From positions 1 through 48,195 of the forward strand of contig JACRER010000033.1 of the NCBI GenBank assembly GCA_016234365.1: a DNA stretch of 48,195 nucleotides. The letters are read 5' to 3'. Position 1 is the stretch's first letter; each line of letters opens with the position of its first letter. The position numbers were made by a program, and so were the translations under genes. Below, in pieces: positions 6,134 to 14,933 of the stretch. The notes beneath the pieces were generated by a model. That model saw nothing but the letters and a program-made list of their open reading frames with translations, was not told the DNA's origin and ran no database searches. Source of the stretch: Elusimicrobiota bacterium (GTDB lineage: Bacteria > Elusimicrobiota > Elusimicrobia > Elusimicrobiales > UBA9959).

Positions 6134-7816
6134 ATGAAAAAAACCATTTCAATTCTTGCCGCCGCGGCGGTTTCTTCAGGGTTGGCGTACTTTTTGTTCC
6201 CCGCCGCGGGCCCTGCGGGCTGCGCCGCTTCCGCGCTGGCCGGCGCCGCGCTGACGGCGCTCGCGTTGTGCGCCGCCGGGGGCTGCGGGCCCGCGCATGA
6301 CGCCGAGCGCGAACTTGCGGTGCTGGCGCTCTCCAACACTTCCGACCTGGTGGCCGTGGTGGATACCGAGGGGCGCCGGCTGTACAACAGCCCGTCCTAC
6401 GCCATCCTCAGCGACCCCGCCAGCCTGAAGGGGACCAACTCTTTCGCCGAGATACATCCGGAGGACCGCGAACGCGTGAGGGAGATCTTTCGCCGTACAG
6501 TGGAAACCGGGGCCGGAGAGCGCGCGGAATACAGGTTCATGCTGCCGGACGGTTCCGTGCGGTTCATAGAGTCCATGGGCAACGTCATCAAGGACGGTTC
6601 CGGCAAAGCGCACCGCGTGGTAATAGTCTCGCGCGACGTGACCGACCGCAAGAAACTGGAGAACCAGTTGCGGCAGTCGCAGAAAATGGAGGCTTTGGGC
6701 CTGCTGGCCGGCGGCGTGGCCCACGATTTCAATAACATCATCACCTCGTTGTCCGCTTATGCCGATTTTATCGCGCGCGCGCCGGGCGCGGCCGGGCAGA
6801 TAGCCGAGGACGCCGGGGAAATAAAGAAGGTCTGCGAGCGGGCGGCGGGGCTTTCCCGGCAGCTGCTCGCCTTCAGCCGCAAGCAGGTCATGTCGCCGCG
6901 CGTGCTGGACCTCAACACCATAGCCTCCGGCGTGCAGAAAATGCTGTCGCGCCTCATCGGGGAGAACATCCAACTCTCCATCCGGCCGCACGCCGCCCCG
7001 GTGCCGGCGCTGGTGGACCCCGGGCAGATAGAGCAGGTGCTGCTTAACCTGGCCGTTAACGCCCGCGACGCCATGCCCTCCGGCGGCAAACTCGAAATAA
7101 AAATTTTCCCGTGCGAGTATACGGACTACCTGCTGGGCTCGGACCTGATGCCCGGCAAATACGCGGTTATTTCCGTGTCGGACACCGGTACCGGTATGAC
7201 GGCGGCCGTGAAGGCCCGCATCTTCGAACCTTTCTTCACCACCAAGAGCCCCGGGGCCGGCACGGGCCTGGGCCTGTCCACGGCCTACGGCATAATCAGG
7301 CAGAGCGGCGGCTATCTCTCCGTGGAAAGCGAGCCGGGTAAGGGCAGCGTTTTTTCAGCCTACCTGCCGTTATCCGATAAGGACCCCGAGAAGCTTGGGA
7401 GCACCGGCAAAATTACCGCCCTGCGCGGCGGCACGGAAACGGTGCTGGTGGTAGAGGACGACCCGGTGTTGCGCTCGGTAACGCGCCGCACGCTGCAGGA
7501 GGTGGGCTACCGGGTGCTGGAGGCCGCCACGGACAGCGAAGCGCTGCTGCTGGCCGAAGGCCGGGAGAAAGGCAAGATAGACCTGATCCTGGCCGACATT
7601 GTGCTGCCCGGGATGAACGGGTTCGACTTGGCCGAGCGCGTGGCCGCGGCCAACCCGGGTATAGCCAGGGTCTACATGTCCGGTTATACCGACCCTTCCA
7701 TTATAAAGATTGAATTTATCAAACCGGAAAGCCCGCTGATACAGAAACCGTACACAACCGACGCCCTGATGCTGGGGCTGCGCGCCGCCCTGGACGCCCG
7801 CAAGAACCGAAAATAG
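6134..7816 (+). CDS. Membrane PAS hybrid histidine kinase with receiver
   Basis: The 560-aa protein has two N-terminal hydrophobic segments (about 5-22 and 29-50) that anchor it in the membrane. A PAS domain follows (about 62-172), ending in the usual SRDVTDRKKLE. The HisKA H-box is GGVAHDFNNIITS with His197. The HATPase region carries NLAVNARDAM, DTGTGM and GTGLGLST. A C-terminal receiver (about 432-550) has VEDD, phospho-Asp488 in LADIVLP, and Lys in QKPY. The architecture fits a hybrid kinase that either phosphorylates its own receiver or passes phosphate to an unlinked output. No cognate regulator is adjacent. The PAS ligand is unknown. Confidence 0.93.
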   Translation: MKKTISILAAAAVSSGLAYFLFPAAGPAGCAASALAGAALTALALCAAGGCGPAHDAERELAVLALSNTSDLVAVVDTEGRRLYNSPSYAILSDPASLKGTNSFAEIHPEDRERVREIFRRTVETGAGERAEYRFMLPDGSVRFIESMGNVIKDGSGKAHRVVIVSRDVTDRKKLENQLRQSQKMEALGLLAGGVAHDFNNIITSLSAYADFIARAPGAAGQIAEDAGEIKKVCERAAGLSRQLLAFSRKQVMSPRVLDLNTIASGVQKMLSRLIGENIQLSIRPHAAPVPALVDPGQIEQVLLNLAVNARDAMPSGGKLEIKIFPCEYTDYLLGSDLMPGKYAVISVSDTGTGMTAAVKARIFEPFFTTKSPGAGTGLGLSTAYGIIRQSGGYLSVESEPGKGSVFSAYLPLSDKDPEKLGSTGKITALRGGTETVLVVEDDPVLRSVTRRTLQEVGYRVLEAATDSEALLLAEGREKGKIDLILADIVLPGMNGFDLAERVAAANPGIARVYMSGYTDPSIIKIEFIKPESPLIQKPYTTDALMLGLRAALDARKNRK

Positions 7817-7861
7817 CCCCGTTTTGCCTTTCCGCGGACCACCGCCGCGGCCCAGGGGCCC

Positions 7862-7890
7862 TTGACAGAATGATACTTAATGGGTATCAT
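7862..7890 (+). promoter_or_regulatory. Sigma-70 promoter overlapped by a palindromic operator
   Basis: TTGACA (7862-7867), a 17-nt spacer and TATCAT (7885-7890). A palindrome ATGATAC-N7-GTATCAT spans 7870-7890 and covers the spacer and the -10. The next gene is an Rrf2 regulator, a family that usually represses its own operon from such sites, so this is probably its operator. The expected start, near 7897, leaves almost no leader before the ATG at 7901. Confidence 0.75.
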
Positions 7891-7900
7891 TATAACAGAT

Positions 7901-8296
7901 ATGACCTTACTTAATAGAGACGTGGATTATGCCGTCCGGGCCCTGGTTTATATGGTGAAAGCCAATAAGCCTACGGTTTCGGTTACCGGCATGCACGGGG
8001 CGGTGGGGGTAACCCGGCCGTTCCTGCGCAAGATACTGCAGAAACTGCGCAAGGCGGGCGTACTGCAGGCGGTAAAAGGCAAAGGGGGCGGCTTTGCGCT
8101 GGCCCGCCGGCCGGAAACCATAACGCTACGGCAGCTCACCGATACCCTGCAGGGGCCGCTGAAGCTCAACGACTGTTTCTTCCGTAAAAAACTCTGCCAC
8201 GCCCACGCTTCCTGCCCGCTGCGCCACCGCGTGGCCGCGCTGGAGAAGCGGCTGACGGCCGATATCGAGGCCATAACCCTGAGGGACCTGCTATGA
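7901..8296 (+). CDS. Rrf2-family transcriptional regulator with a Cys triad
   Basis: At 131 aa the length is normal for Rrf2. The winged-HTH N-terminus is MTLLNRDVDYAVRALVYMVK, and GKGGGFALARRPETITL is the conserved wing. Three cysteines (92, 99 and 105, in NDCFFRKKLCHAHASCPL) match the Fe-S-ligand region of IscR/NsrR-type members, so the protein probably senses iron-sulfur status, oxygen or NO. An upstream in-frame ATG at 7880 lies inside the promoter, so 7901 is preferred; that start has no Shine-Dalgarno sequence and the mRNA may be nearly leaderless. Its stop overlaps the start of the ferredoxin-like gene (ATGA), implying joint regulation. Confidence 0.9.
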   Translation: MTLLNRDVDYAVRALVYMVKANKPTVSVTGMHGAVGVTRPFLRKILQKLRKAGVLQAVKGKGGGFALARRPETITLRQLTDTLQGPLKLNDCFFRKKLCHAHASCPLRHRVAALEKRLTADIEAITLRDLL

Positions 8297-8607
8297 AGAC
8301 CAAACGCCAGATCATAAGGATAGACGAGGCCAAGTGCGACGGCTGCGGCAACTGCGTGACCGGCTGCCACGAGGGCGCGCTGCAGGTGATAGACGGCAAA
8401 GCCCGGCTGATAAGCGACCTGCTCTGCGACGGGCTGGGCGCGTGTATAGGCGAATGCCCGCAGGGCGCCATAAAGATAGAAGAGCGCCTGGCCGAGCCTT
8501 ACGACGAGCGCAAGGTGATGGACGGCATGGTGAAACACGGCCCCAACACCATAAAGGCGCACCTGAAACATTTGATGGACCACGGGCAGAAGGCGTTCGT
8601 AAAATAG
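8293..8607 (+). CDS. Ferredoxin-like 4Fe-4S protein, N-terminal part of an amber-split gene
   Basis: The 104-aa product has Cys15, 18, 21 and 25 (CDGCGNCVTGCHEG) as a 4Fe-4S site and a second Cys set (45, 51, 55 in CDGLGACIGECPQGA). In related proteins as I recall them, this domain continues into the sequence now found at 8659-9153 as one polypeptide of about 280 aa. Here a TAG at 8605-8607 ends it. The reading frame after the TAG is open (ALDYLKEKNIPNPLEAEM) and joins the next ORF in frame. The change is consistent with one C-to-T mutation of a CAG codon. The product may be a stand-alone ferredoxin, a pseudogene fragment, or part of a readthrough protein. It is co-transcribed with the Rrf2 gene. 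Confidence 0.8.
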   Translation: MKTKRQIIRIDEAKCDGCGNCVTGCHEGALQVIDGKARLISDLLCDGLGACIGECPQGAIKIEERLAEPYDERKVMDGMVKHGPNTIKAHLKHLMDHGQKAFVK

Positions 8608-8658
8608 GCGCTGGACTACCTGAAGGAAAAGAATATTCCCAACCCCCTGGAGGCGGAG

Positions 8659-9153
8659 ATGAAAAAAGAACACAAACACGGCGGACACGAACCCTGCGGC
8701 TGCCCCGGCGGCCGGACCATGGACCTGCGCGGCGGCGCGGAGGAGGACTGCGGCGATTCCCCGGCGGCCAGATCGCAGCTGCGGCAGTGGCCGGTACAGC
8801 TGCACCTGGCCTCGCCCATGGCGCCTTACTTCCAGAAGGCGGACGTGGTGGTGGCGGCGGACTGCACCGCCTTCGCCTACGGCAATTTCCACAACGACTT
8901 CATAAAAGGCAAGGCCATAGTCATAGCCTGCCCCAAGCTGGACGACGGGCAGGAGCTTTACGTGGAGAAGCTGCAGGGCCTTATAGAGGACGCCAAGGTG
9001 AACACGCTGACCGTGGTCACCATGGAAGTGCCCTGCTGCGGCGGGCTGCTGGCCATGGTAAAACAGGCGGCCGCGGCGGCCAAGCGCAAGGTGCCGGTCA
9101 AGCACGTGGTCATAGGCATCCAGGGCGGCATAAAAAGCGAAGAGTGGGCCTGA
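8659..9153 (+). CDS. C-terminal part of the amber-split ferredoxin-fused protein
   Basis: This 164-aa ORF is in the same frame as 8293-8607, with 17 sense codons between the TAG and this ATG. It has its own ribosome binding site (GGAGG at 8648-8652), so separate translation is possible. It starts with a His/Cys-rich segment (HKHGGHEPCGCPGG), followed by SQLRQWPVQLHL, AADCTAFAYGNFHNDF, IACPKLDD and MEVPCCGGL. These are conserved blocks of uncharacterised proteins that carry an N-terminal 4Fe-4S domain. The conserved Cys residues suggest metal or cofactor binding; the reaction is unknown. If the two halves still work together, they would associate after translation. Confidence 0.7.
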   Translation: MKKEHKHGGHEPCGCPGGRTMDLRGGAEEDCGDSPAARSQLRQWPVQLHLASPMAPYFQKADVVVAADCTAFAYGNFHNDFIKGKAIVIACPKLDDGQELYVEKLQGLIEDAKVNTLTVVTMEVPCCGGLLAMVKQAAAAAKRKVPVKHVVIGIQGGIKSEEWA

Positions 9154-9156
9154 AAA

Positions 9157-9200
9157 GAGGGGGGCGGCGGCTTGAAACTAGCCCCGCCCCTTTTCTTTTT
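9157..9200 (+). terminator. Terminator after the ferredoxin-like operon
   Basis: A G-rich arm (GGGGGGCGGC, about 9159-9168) faces GCCCCGCCCC (9181-9190) and is followed by TTTTCTTTTT. The pairing is imperfect but GC-rich. Confidence 0.6.
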
Positions 9201-9218
9201 GATAAGATATTTTCATAC

Positions 9219-9290
9219 GGCGCGGTGGCCAAGTGGTAAGGCGGCAGTCTGCAAAACTGCTATTCGCGGGTTCGATTCCCGCCCGCGCCT
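9219..9290 (+). tRNA. tRNA-Cys (GCA)
   Basis: A 72-nt cloverleaf. The acceptor GGCGCGG pairs with CCGCGCC, with discriminator T at 9290 as usual for tRNA-Cys. The anticodon loop CTGCAAA in the stem GCAGT/ACTGC gives anticodon GCA. The T arm is GCGGG TTCGATT CCCGC. No CCA is encoded. A TTTGATTTTTTT run follows and may end the transcript. Confidence 0.95.
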
Positions 9291-9313
9291 TTGATTTTTT
9301 TCCAGGGCCCACT

Positions 9314-10474
9314 ATGAACCTCAGCAGATTAGCGTTGTCCTTAGGCCAGTCGGCCACCCTCAAACTCAACGAGTTAGCTAACAACCTCAAAGCCGAAGGC
9401 AAGCCGGTGATCCACCTGGGCGGCGGCGAGCCCGAAGAGAAGATACCCGGCGGCGCTTTCTCCGAAAGCAAGAAGCTGCTGGACGGCGGTTTTGTGCGCT
9501 ACACTCCCACCTCCGGCACCGCGCCGCTCAAAAAAGAGATCGCCGCCTACACCGAGGCGCATTACGGCGTTAAGCCCGGCCCGAAGAACATAGTGGTGGC
9601 TTCCGGCGCCAAGCAGGCCATCTACAATTTCCTGGTCTCCGTGGTGGACCCTGGCGATGAAGTTATCTTCCCCGCCCCCTACTGGGTCAGTTATCCCGAG
9701 ATGGTGCGCCTGGCCTACGGCACGCCGGTGGTGGTGCGCCCCCGCCCGGGCGAGCTGCTGTGTTCGGCCGAGGATATAGAGTGCCACCTTACCAGCCGCA
9801 CCAAGGCCATCCTGCTCAACAGCCCCAATAACCCGTCCGGCCAGGTTTATCCCGAAAGTTTCATCCGGGAGATGGTGGAGATCTGCGAGGGCCGCAACAT
9901 CTACCTGCTGATGGACGACATTTACAACCGGCTGGTCTTCGACGGGCTTAAGGCGCCGTCGGCGTTCACTTTTTCAAAGAAGCCGCTGCACGACTCCAAC
10001 ATCGTTTCCATCAACGGCGTTTCCAAGACTTTCTCCATGACCGGCTACCGCATAGGCTGGAGCGTGGCCAACGAGGCCGTTACGCAGGCCATGGTGAAGG
10101 TGCAGGCGCAGGTGTCGTCCTGCCCGTCCGCGCTCAGCCAGGCGGCCGCCGCCGGCGCCCTGCGCGAAGGCGACGCCTTTGTGGAGGGCCTGAAAAAAAG
10201 CCTGGAAAAGAAGCGCGACGTGATGGTGGCCGAGCTGGCCAAACTAAAGAAAGTGAAACTTCATAAACCGCAGGGAACGTTCTACAGTTTCCCCGATTTC
10301 AGCGCTTACGACAAGGATTCGACCAAACTTTCCAACCTGCTGCTGGACAAGGCGATGGTGGTAACGGTGCCGGGCGTGGAGTTCGGCCTGGAAGGCCACC
10401 TGCGCCTGAGCTACTGCGGCTCGGAAAAGGATATTGTCGAAGGCGTGTCCCGCATCCGCAAAACCCTGGACTGA
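9314..10474 (+). CDS. Class I/II PLP aminotransferase (aspartate aminotransferase type)
   Basis: The 386-aa enzyme transfers amino groups between aspartate or a similar amino acid and 2-oxoglutarate. It has the fold type I signatures SPNNPSGQVY (substrate and PLP contact), MDDIYNRLVFDG (PLP-pyridine Asp) and SKTFSMTGYRIGW, with the Schiff-base Lys at 238. The start at 9314 is chosen because an upstream in-frame ATG at 9233 lies inside the tRNA-Cys gene. The N-terminus (LALSLGQSATLKLNELANNL) matches bacterial AspAT subgroup I-gamma. The next gene, PEP carboxykinase, uses oxaloacetate, the keto partner of aspartate, so the pair may link amino acid and C4-acid metabolism. Confidence 0.9.
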   Translation: MNLSRLALSLGQSATLKLNELANNLKAEGKPVIHLGGGEPEEKIPGGAFSESKKLLDGGFVRYTPTSGTAPLKKEIAAYTEAHYGVKPGPKNIVVASGAKQAIYNFLVSVVDPGDEVIFPAPYWVSYPEMVRLAYGTPVVVRPRPGELLCSAEDIECHLTSRTKAILLNSPNNPSGQVYPESFIREMVEICEGRNIYLLMDDIYNRLVFDGLKAPSAFTFSKKPLHDSNIVSINGVSKTFSMTGYRIGWSVANEAVTQAMVKVQAQVSSCPSALSQAAAAGALREGDAFVEGLKKSLEKKRDVMVAELAKLKKVKLHKPQGTFYSFPDFSAYDKDSTKLSNLLLDKAMVVTVPGVEFGLEGHLRLSYCGSEKDIVEGVSRIRKTLD

Positions 10475-10495
10475 CGCCCGCATACGGAGGACAGC

Positions 10496-12121
<1,626 letters not shown>

Positions 12122-12180
12122 CCGGAACACAGCCTTGGCCGCCAGATGCGCATAGCGCCTGATGCGGCACCGGCATAGCC

Positions 12181-12210
12181 TTGACACTCTAAAGGGAAAA
12201 TAGGTTATAT
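12181..12210 (+). promoter_or_regulatory. Sigma-70 promoter for the SWIB gene
   Basis: TTGACA at 12181-12186, an 18-nt spacer and TTATAT at 12205-12210. The SWIB gene starts 42 nt further on. Confidence 0.6.
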
Positions 12211-12251
12211 GTATCTGTAATTTAGAAGTGAATACCATAGGAGGAAGTACA

Positions 12252-12512
12252 ATGCCCGCTGCAAAAGCAAACTCGAAGTTCATGGCCCCCATCACCCCTA
12301 ACGAGACCCTGGCCGCGGTTATCGGCGCCAAGCCGGTTCCCCGCACCGAGATCGTGAAGAAACTGTGGGTCTACATAAAGAAGAACAACCTGCAGGACAA
12401 AAAGAACAAGCGCAACATCAACGCTGACGAAAAGCTGCTGAAGCTGTTCGCCGGCAAGAAGCAGGTCACGATGTTCGACCTGGCCAAGATCATCGGCAAG
12501 AACGCGAAATAA
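12252..12512 (+). CDS. SWIB/MDM2-domain protein
   Basis: This 86-aa protein is made almost entirely of a SWIB domain: PNETLAAVIGAKPVPRTEIV, KLWVYIKKNNLQD, then INADEKLLKLF and MFDLAKIIGKN. In eukaryotes the domain is part of chromatin remodellers. Stand-alone bacterial copies occur in Chlamydiae and other lineages, where they are thought to act on DNA topology or chromatin, though the function is unsettled. The start is set by AGGAGGAAGTACA directly before the ATG at 12252; an upstream ATG at 12228 has no such site. It has its own promoter and terminator, so it is monocistronic and probably well expressed. Confidence 0.92.
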   Translation: MPAAKANSKFMAPITPNETLAAVIGAKPVPRTEIVKKLWVYIKKNNLQDKKNKRNINADEKLLKLFAGKKQVTMFDLAKIIGKNAK

Positions 12513-12529
12513 GCCGGTTATTCTTACTT

Positions 12530-12564
12530 AACGCCGTCCGCTTAAACCCGGGCGGCGTTTTTAT
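12530..12564 (+). terminator. Terminator after the SWIB gene
   Basis: ACGCCGTCCG (12531-12540) pairs with CGGGCGGCGT, with one G-T wobble and a short loop, and TTTTATTT follows. Confidence 0.8.
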
Positions 12565-12568
12565 TTGA

Positions 12569-12651
12569 GGGGACGCTCTTAACTATATGACTATTTGTTC
12601 GTGAATCCATGTCGGGATAGGCTAAATAGTCATATAGTTAAGAGCGTCCCC
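12569..12651. repeat. Perfect 28-bp inverted-repeat element (REPIN or MITE-like)
   Basis: The left arm (12569-12596, starting GGGGACGCTCTTAAC) and right arm (12624-12651, ending GTTAAGAGCGTCCCC) are perfectly complementary over 28 bp. They flank a 27-nt centre. The AT content of the arms is higher than that of the surroundings. The GGGGACG...TTAAC ends resemble, from memory, palindromes mobilised by REP-associated tyrosine transposases (RAYTs), but no transposase is in the window. As RNA it would form one long hairpin. Confidence 0.8.
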
Positions 12652-12690
12652 CTTCCCTAAAGGCCCAGGTGGAGCTGGGCCCTAGGGGTA

Positions 12691-12719
12691 TTGACATTCG
12701 TCAACTCACACCCCATAAT
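12691..12719 (+). promoter_or_regulatory. Sigma-70 promoter for the serine protease gene
   Basis: TTGACA at 12691-12696, a 17-nt spacer and CATAAT at 12714-12719. The expected start near 12726 gives a short leader of about 11 nt. Confidence 0.8.
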
Positions 12720-12736
12720 ATAGACAGGTAGACATT

Positions 12737-13900
12737 ATGAAACGCGCGCTGACCATCCTTACCTTAATGAGCCTGCTCCTGGGGAGCGGCTCCTTGTTGC
12801 GCGCAGGCGGGCCCCGCGGGTCCGACCTGGTGGATGTTTCTTATTATGGAGAGAACGACCTGGTAGACCTGTACCAGGCCGGTATCCTGCGCAAATTCGC
12901 GGCTTCCAGCGTGGCCCTGTTCTCCGACCGCGTGGTGATCAAAGACGAGGCCACCGGCGCCTACAACCTTAAGACCATTTCCCTCAAGGATAAGATGAAC
13001 CTGCAGCCCGGCCAGCCTTTTGGCGACCAGACCGTGGGCGCCTTCTGCTCTGGCGCGCTGGTGGGGCCGGACCTGGTGCTGACCGCCGGTCATTGCTTCG
13101 CGCCGGACGAGCGCGGCGGGCCGTGCGAGCGCGTGAAGCTGGTGTTCGGCTACGCCCTCAACCGCGCGGGCGAAACGCCCTCCTCTTTCCCGGCCGCCGA
13201 CGTTTATTCCTGCAAGCAGATCGTGGCGCAGAAGGTGCAGGATGACGGGCACAATTTCACCTGCCGCAACGGCAGCTGCACGGACGAGGCCATAACCGGC
13301 GACGGCGCGGATTACGCGCTGGTGCGGCTGGACCGCAAGGTTAAGGGCCGCTACCCGCTGGCCATCAGCCGGACCAATATCGCCGGGGGGGCCGAGGTGG
13401 GCGTGATAGGCTACCCCACCGGCCTGCCGGTGAAGGTGCAGGAAAAGGGCGCCTCCGTAAGGGAGCTTAAGAACGGCTACTTCACCACCAACCTGGACAC
13501 GTTCCGCGGCAACTCGGGCAGCCCGGTCTTCAATATGAAGACCCTCAAGATAGAGGGAGTGGTCTCGCGCGGCGGTACCGACTACGTATACGATTCCACG
13601 CCGACCGCGGTGAACGACCCTCGCCGGCCCTACAACTACTCTCCCGGCAGGGCCAACTACTACCCGCAGGACGGCGGCCGCGGCGAGGACGCCACTTTCA
13701 TAACGGAGATCCAGGCGCTCATCCCCGTGACCGAGGCCGAGCGGTCCATAGATTCCATGCTCAAGGTCCGCAGTACCGGCAAACAGGCGCCTAAAGTGGT
13801 GCCGGCCATTTATATTCCCGGCGCCGAGGGGCCTTCGGTGCAGCCGGCCATTTACACGGTCCCGGACGTGCAGCCGGTGCCGGCGACCATAAGCATCTGA
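12737..13900 (+). CDS. Exported trypsin-like serine protease
   Basis: The 387-aa product has a Sec signal peptide (MKRALTILTLMSLLLGSG...LLRA). The chymotrypsin-fold triad is visible as His119 in LTAGHCFAP, Asp192 in GADYALVRL and Ser260 in RGNSGSPVF. The His block follows VGPDLVLTAGHC, as in V8/trypsin-like bacterial proteases. Four or more Cys residues in the protease domain may form disulfides. The last 60 residues are a Pro/Val-rich tail (VVPAIYIPGAEGPSVQPAIY) containing two PAIY repeats, a possible surface or interaction segment. It is expected to act in the periplasm or outside the cell. It stands alone between its own promoter and terminator. Confidence 0.92.
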   Translation: MKRALTILTLMSLLLGSGSLLRAGGPRGSDLVDVSYYGENDLVDLYQAGILRKFAASSVALFSDRVVIKDEATGAYNLKTISLKDKMNLQPGQPFGDQTVGAFCSGALVGPDLVLTAGHCFAPDERGGPCERVKLVFGYALNRAGETPSSFPAADVYSCKQIVAQKVQDDGHNFTCRNGSCTDEAITGDGADYALVRLDRKVKGRYPLAISRTNIAGGAEVGVIGYPTGLPVKVQEKGASVRELKNGYFTTNLDTFRGNSGSPVFNMKTLKIEGVVSRGGTDYVYDSTPTAVNDPRRPYNYSPGRANYYPQDGGRGEDATFITEIQALIPVTEAERSIDSMLKVRSTGKQAPKVVPAIYIPGAEGPSVQPAIYTVPDVQPVPATISI

Positions 13901-13927
13901 CGCCGCGGCAATAAGCGGCCAGTGAGT

Positions 13928-13963
13928 GAGGGGCGCTCCACACGGGGCGCCCCCACTTTTTTA
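13928..13963 (+). terminator. Terminator after the serine protease gene
   Basis: GGGGCGC and GCGCCCC arms are separated by a short loop and followed by CACTTTTTT. Confidence 0.7.
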
Positions 13964-14929
13964 TCAGGGGAGGTCTTTGGCCGGCCGGGAGATGAACCAA
14001 ACGTAGTCGGCCAGCTGTAGGGGGTGCTTCAGGAAATCGTCCAGGTCTGCGGCGTCCCTGGTGCAGACGGAGATCTGCACCGCGGCTGGGAGCCGCGATC
14101 TTACCGCGGCCGGGATGCCGGCATTGTAAAGAAAGCGGCCGTTGCCGGCCAGCGCCAGGAAGGCGGACTCCGGGTATTTTTTCAGGAATTCGGTTATGCG
14201 CGCGCCCGCGGCTTCGTTGCCGGCCGAGACGGAATACAGATAGTCGTCCCATTTTATGCGCCCGTCCGCCCCGCCAGCCTTATATGCGCCCCGCAAGTAG
14301 TCCAGGTAGGCCTTGTCGGATATCACCGGGATCCTGGCCGGCAACATGGCTTTTTCCGCGCTTTCCAGCTCTGCCGCGTTCCCGCGAGCCAGCTTAGCCG
14401 TCAGGGCGCGCGGCAGCCCCAGGGCCGCGCCTTTAAGGCGGTTCTCTCGCATGAAATCCAGGAGCGGGCGGTAAAGGGAGAAGTCGTGTCCCCACGACCT
14501 GTTCCAGTCCGTGCCGGAGAGGAACGCTTCTTCGGTGAGCGTGCCGGCCAGGTAGGCGTCCAGCGCCGGCTGTCCGGATCGGGGCAGCATTTCCAGCCCG
14601 ACTACGACCCGGCCCTTGCGCATCCGGGACATCATTTTAAGTATCTCCAGCTGGGCCAGATGGTCCTTAAGCTGCCCGGAAGATTCTCCGGCGTAGACGA
14701 TCCGCGCCGCGGAGACGGCCTGTTCAAAAGCTTCCTGCCGGAGTTTGGTGCCGACCCGTGGATTGACTATCAGAAAGCCGGGGCCTTCGTACATGGAGAA
14801 GGACGATCTTTCCGCCGAGGCGCCGGCCGGAACGAAGGTTGCGGCCAGGAAGAGGAAAAGGACCCGCCGGAGGCCCGCCGCCGGAGCGCAGGGCCTGGAG
14901 GAACCGGGGAAATGTCGGGGCGCCGCCAC
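13964..14929 (-). CDS. ChaN-like (DUF399) exported protein
   Basis: The 321-aa product has a basic N-terminus and a hydrophobic stretch (VLFLFLAATFVPAGASA), a Sec signal without a lipobox Cys. The body matches the ChaN-like family. Visible blocks are IVYAGESSGQLKDHLAQLEI near the start (the family has a GE-x-H-x-x-x-H-L-x-Q-L pattern), VVVGLEMLPRSGQPALDAYL, GTLTEEAF and WGHDFSLYRPLLDF. The Campylobacter homologue binds haem; here one of the expected His residues is replaced by Ser (ESSGQ), so haem binding is uncertain. The start is a GTG only 4 nt after the stop of the GGDEF gene, preceded by AAGGA. The two are probably co-transcribed. Confidence 0.75.
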   Translation of the reverse strand: MAAPRHFPGSSRPCAPAAGLRRVLFLFLAATFVPAGASAERSSFSMYEGPGFLIVNPRVGTKLRQEAFEQAVSAARIVYAGESSGQLKDHLAQLEILKMMSRMRKGRVVVGLEMLPRSGQPALDAYLAGTLTEEAFLSGTDWNRSWGHDFSLYRPLLDFMRENRLKGAALGLPRALTAKLARGNAAELESAEKAMLPARIPVISDKAYLDYLRGAYKAGGADGRIKWDDYLYSVSAGNEAAGARITEFLKKYPESAFLALAGNGRFLYNAGIPAAVRSRLPAAVQISVCTRDAADLDDFLKHPLQLADYVWFISRPAKDLP

Positions 14930-14933
14930 GTGG

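Noticed and set aside
8605-8607. Selenocysteine or programmed recoding at the in-frame stop
   Set aside because: The codon is TAG, not TGA; pyrrolysine use would need a pyl system, for which nothing is seen in the window.
9233-9313. N-terminal extension of the aminotransferase from an ATG at 9233
   Set aside because: This start lies within the tRNA-Cys gene and the extension is unlike the family N-terminus.
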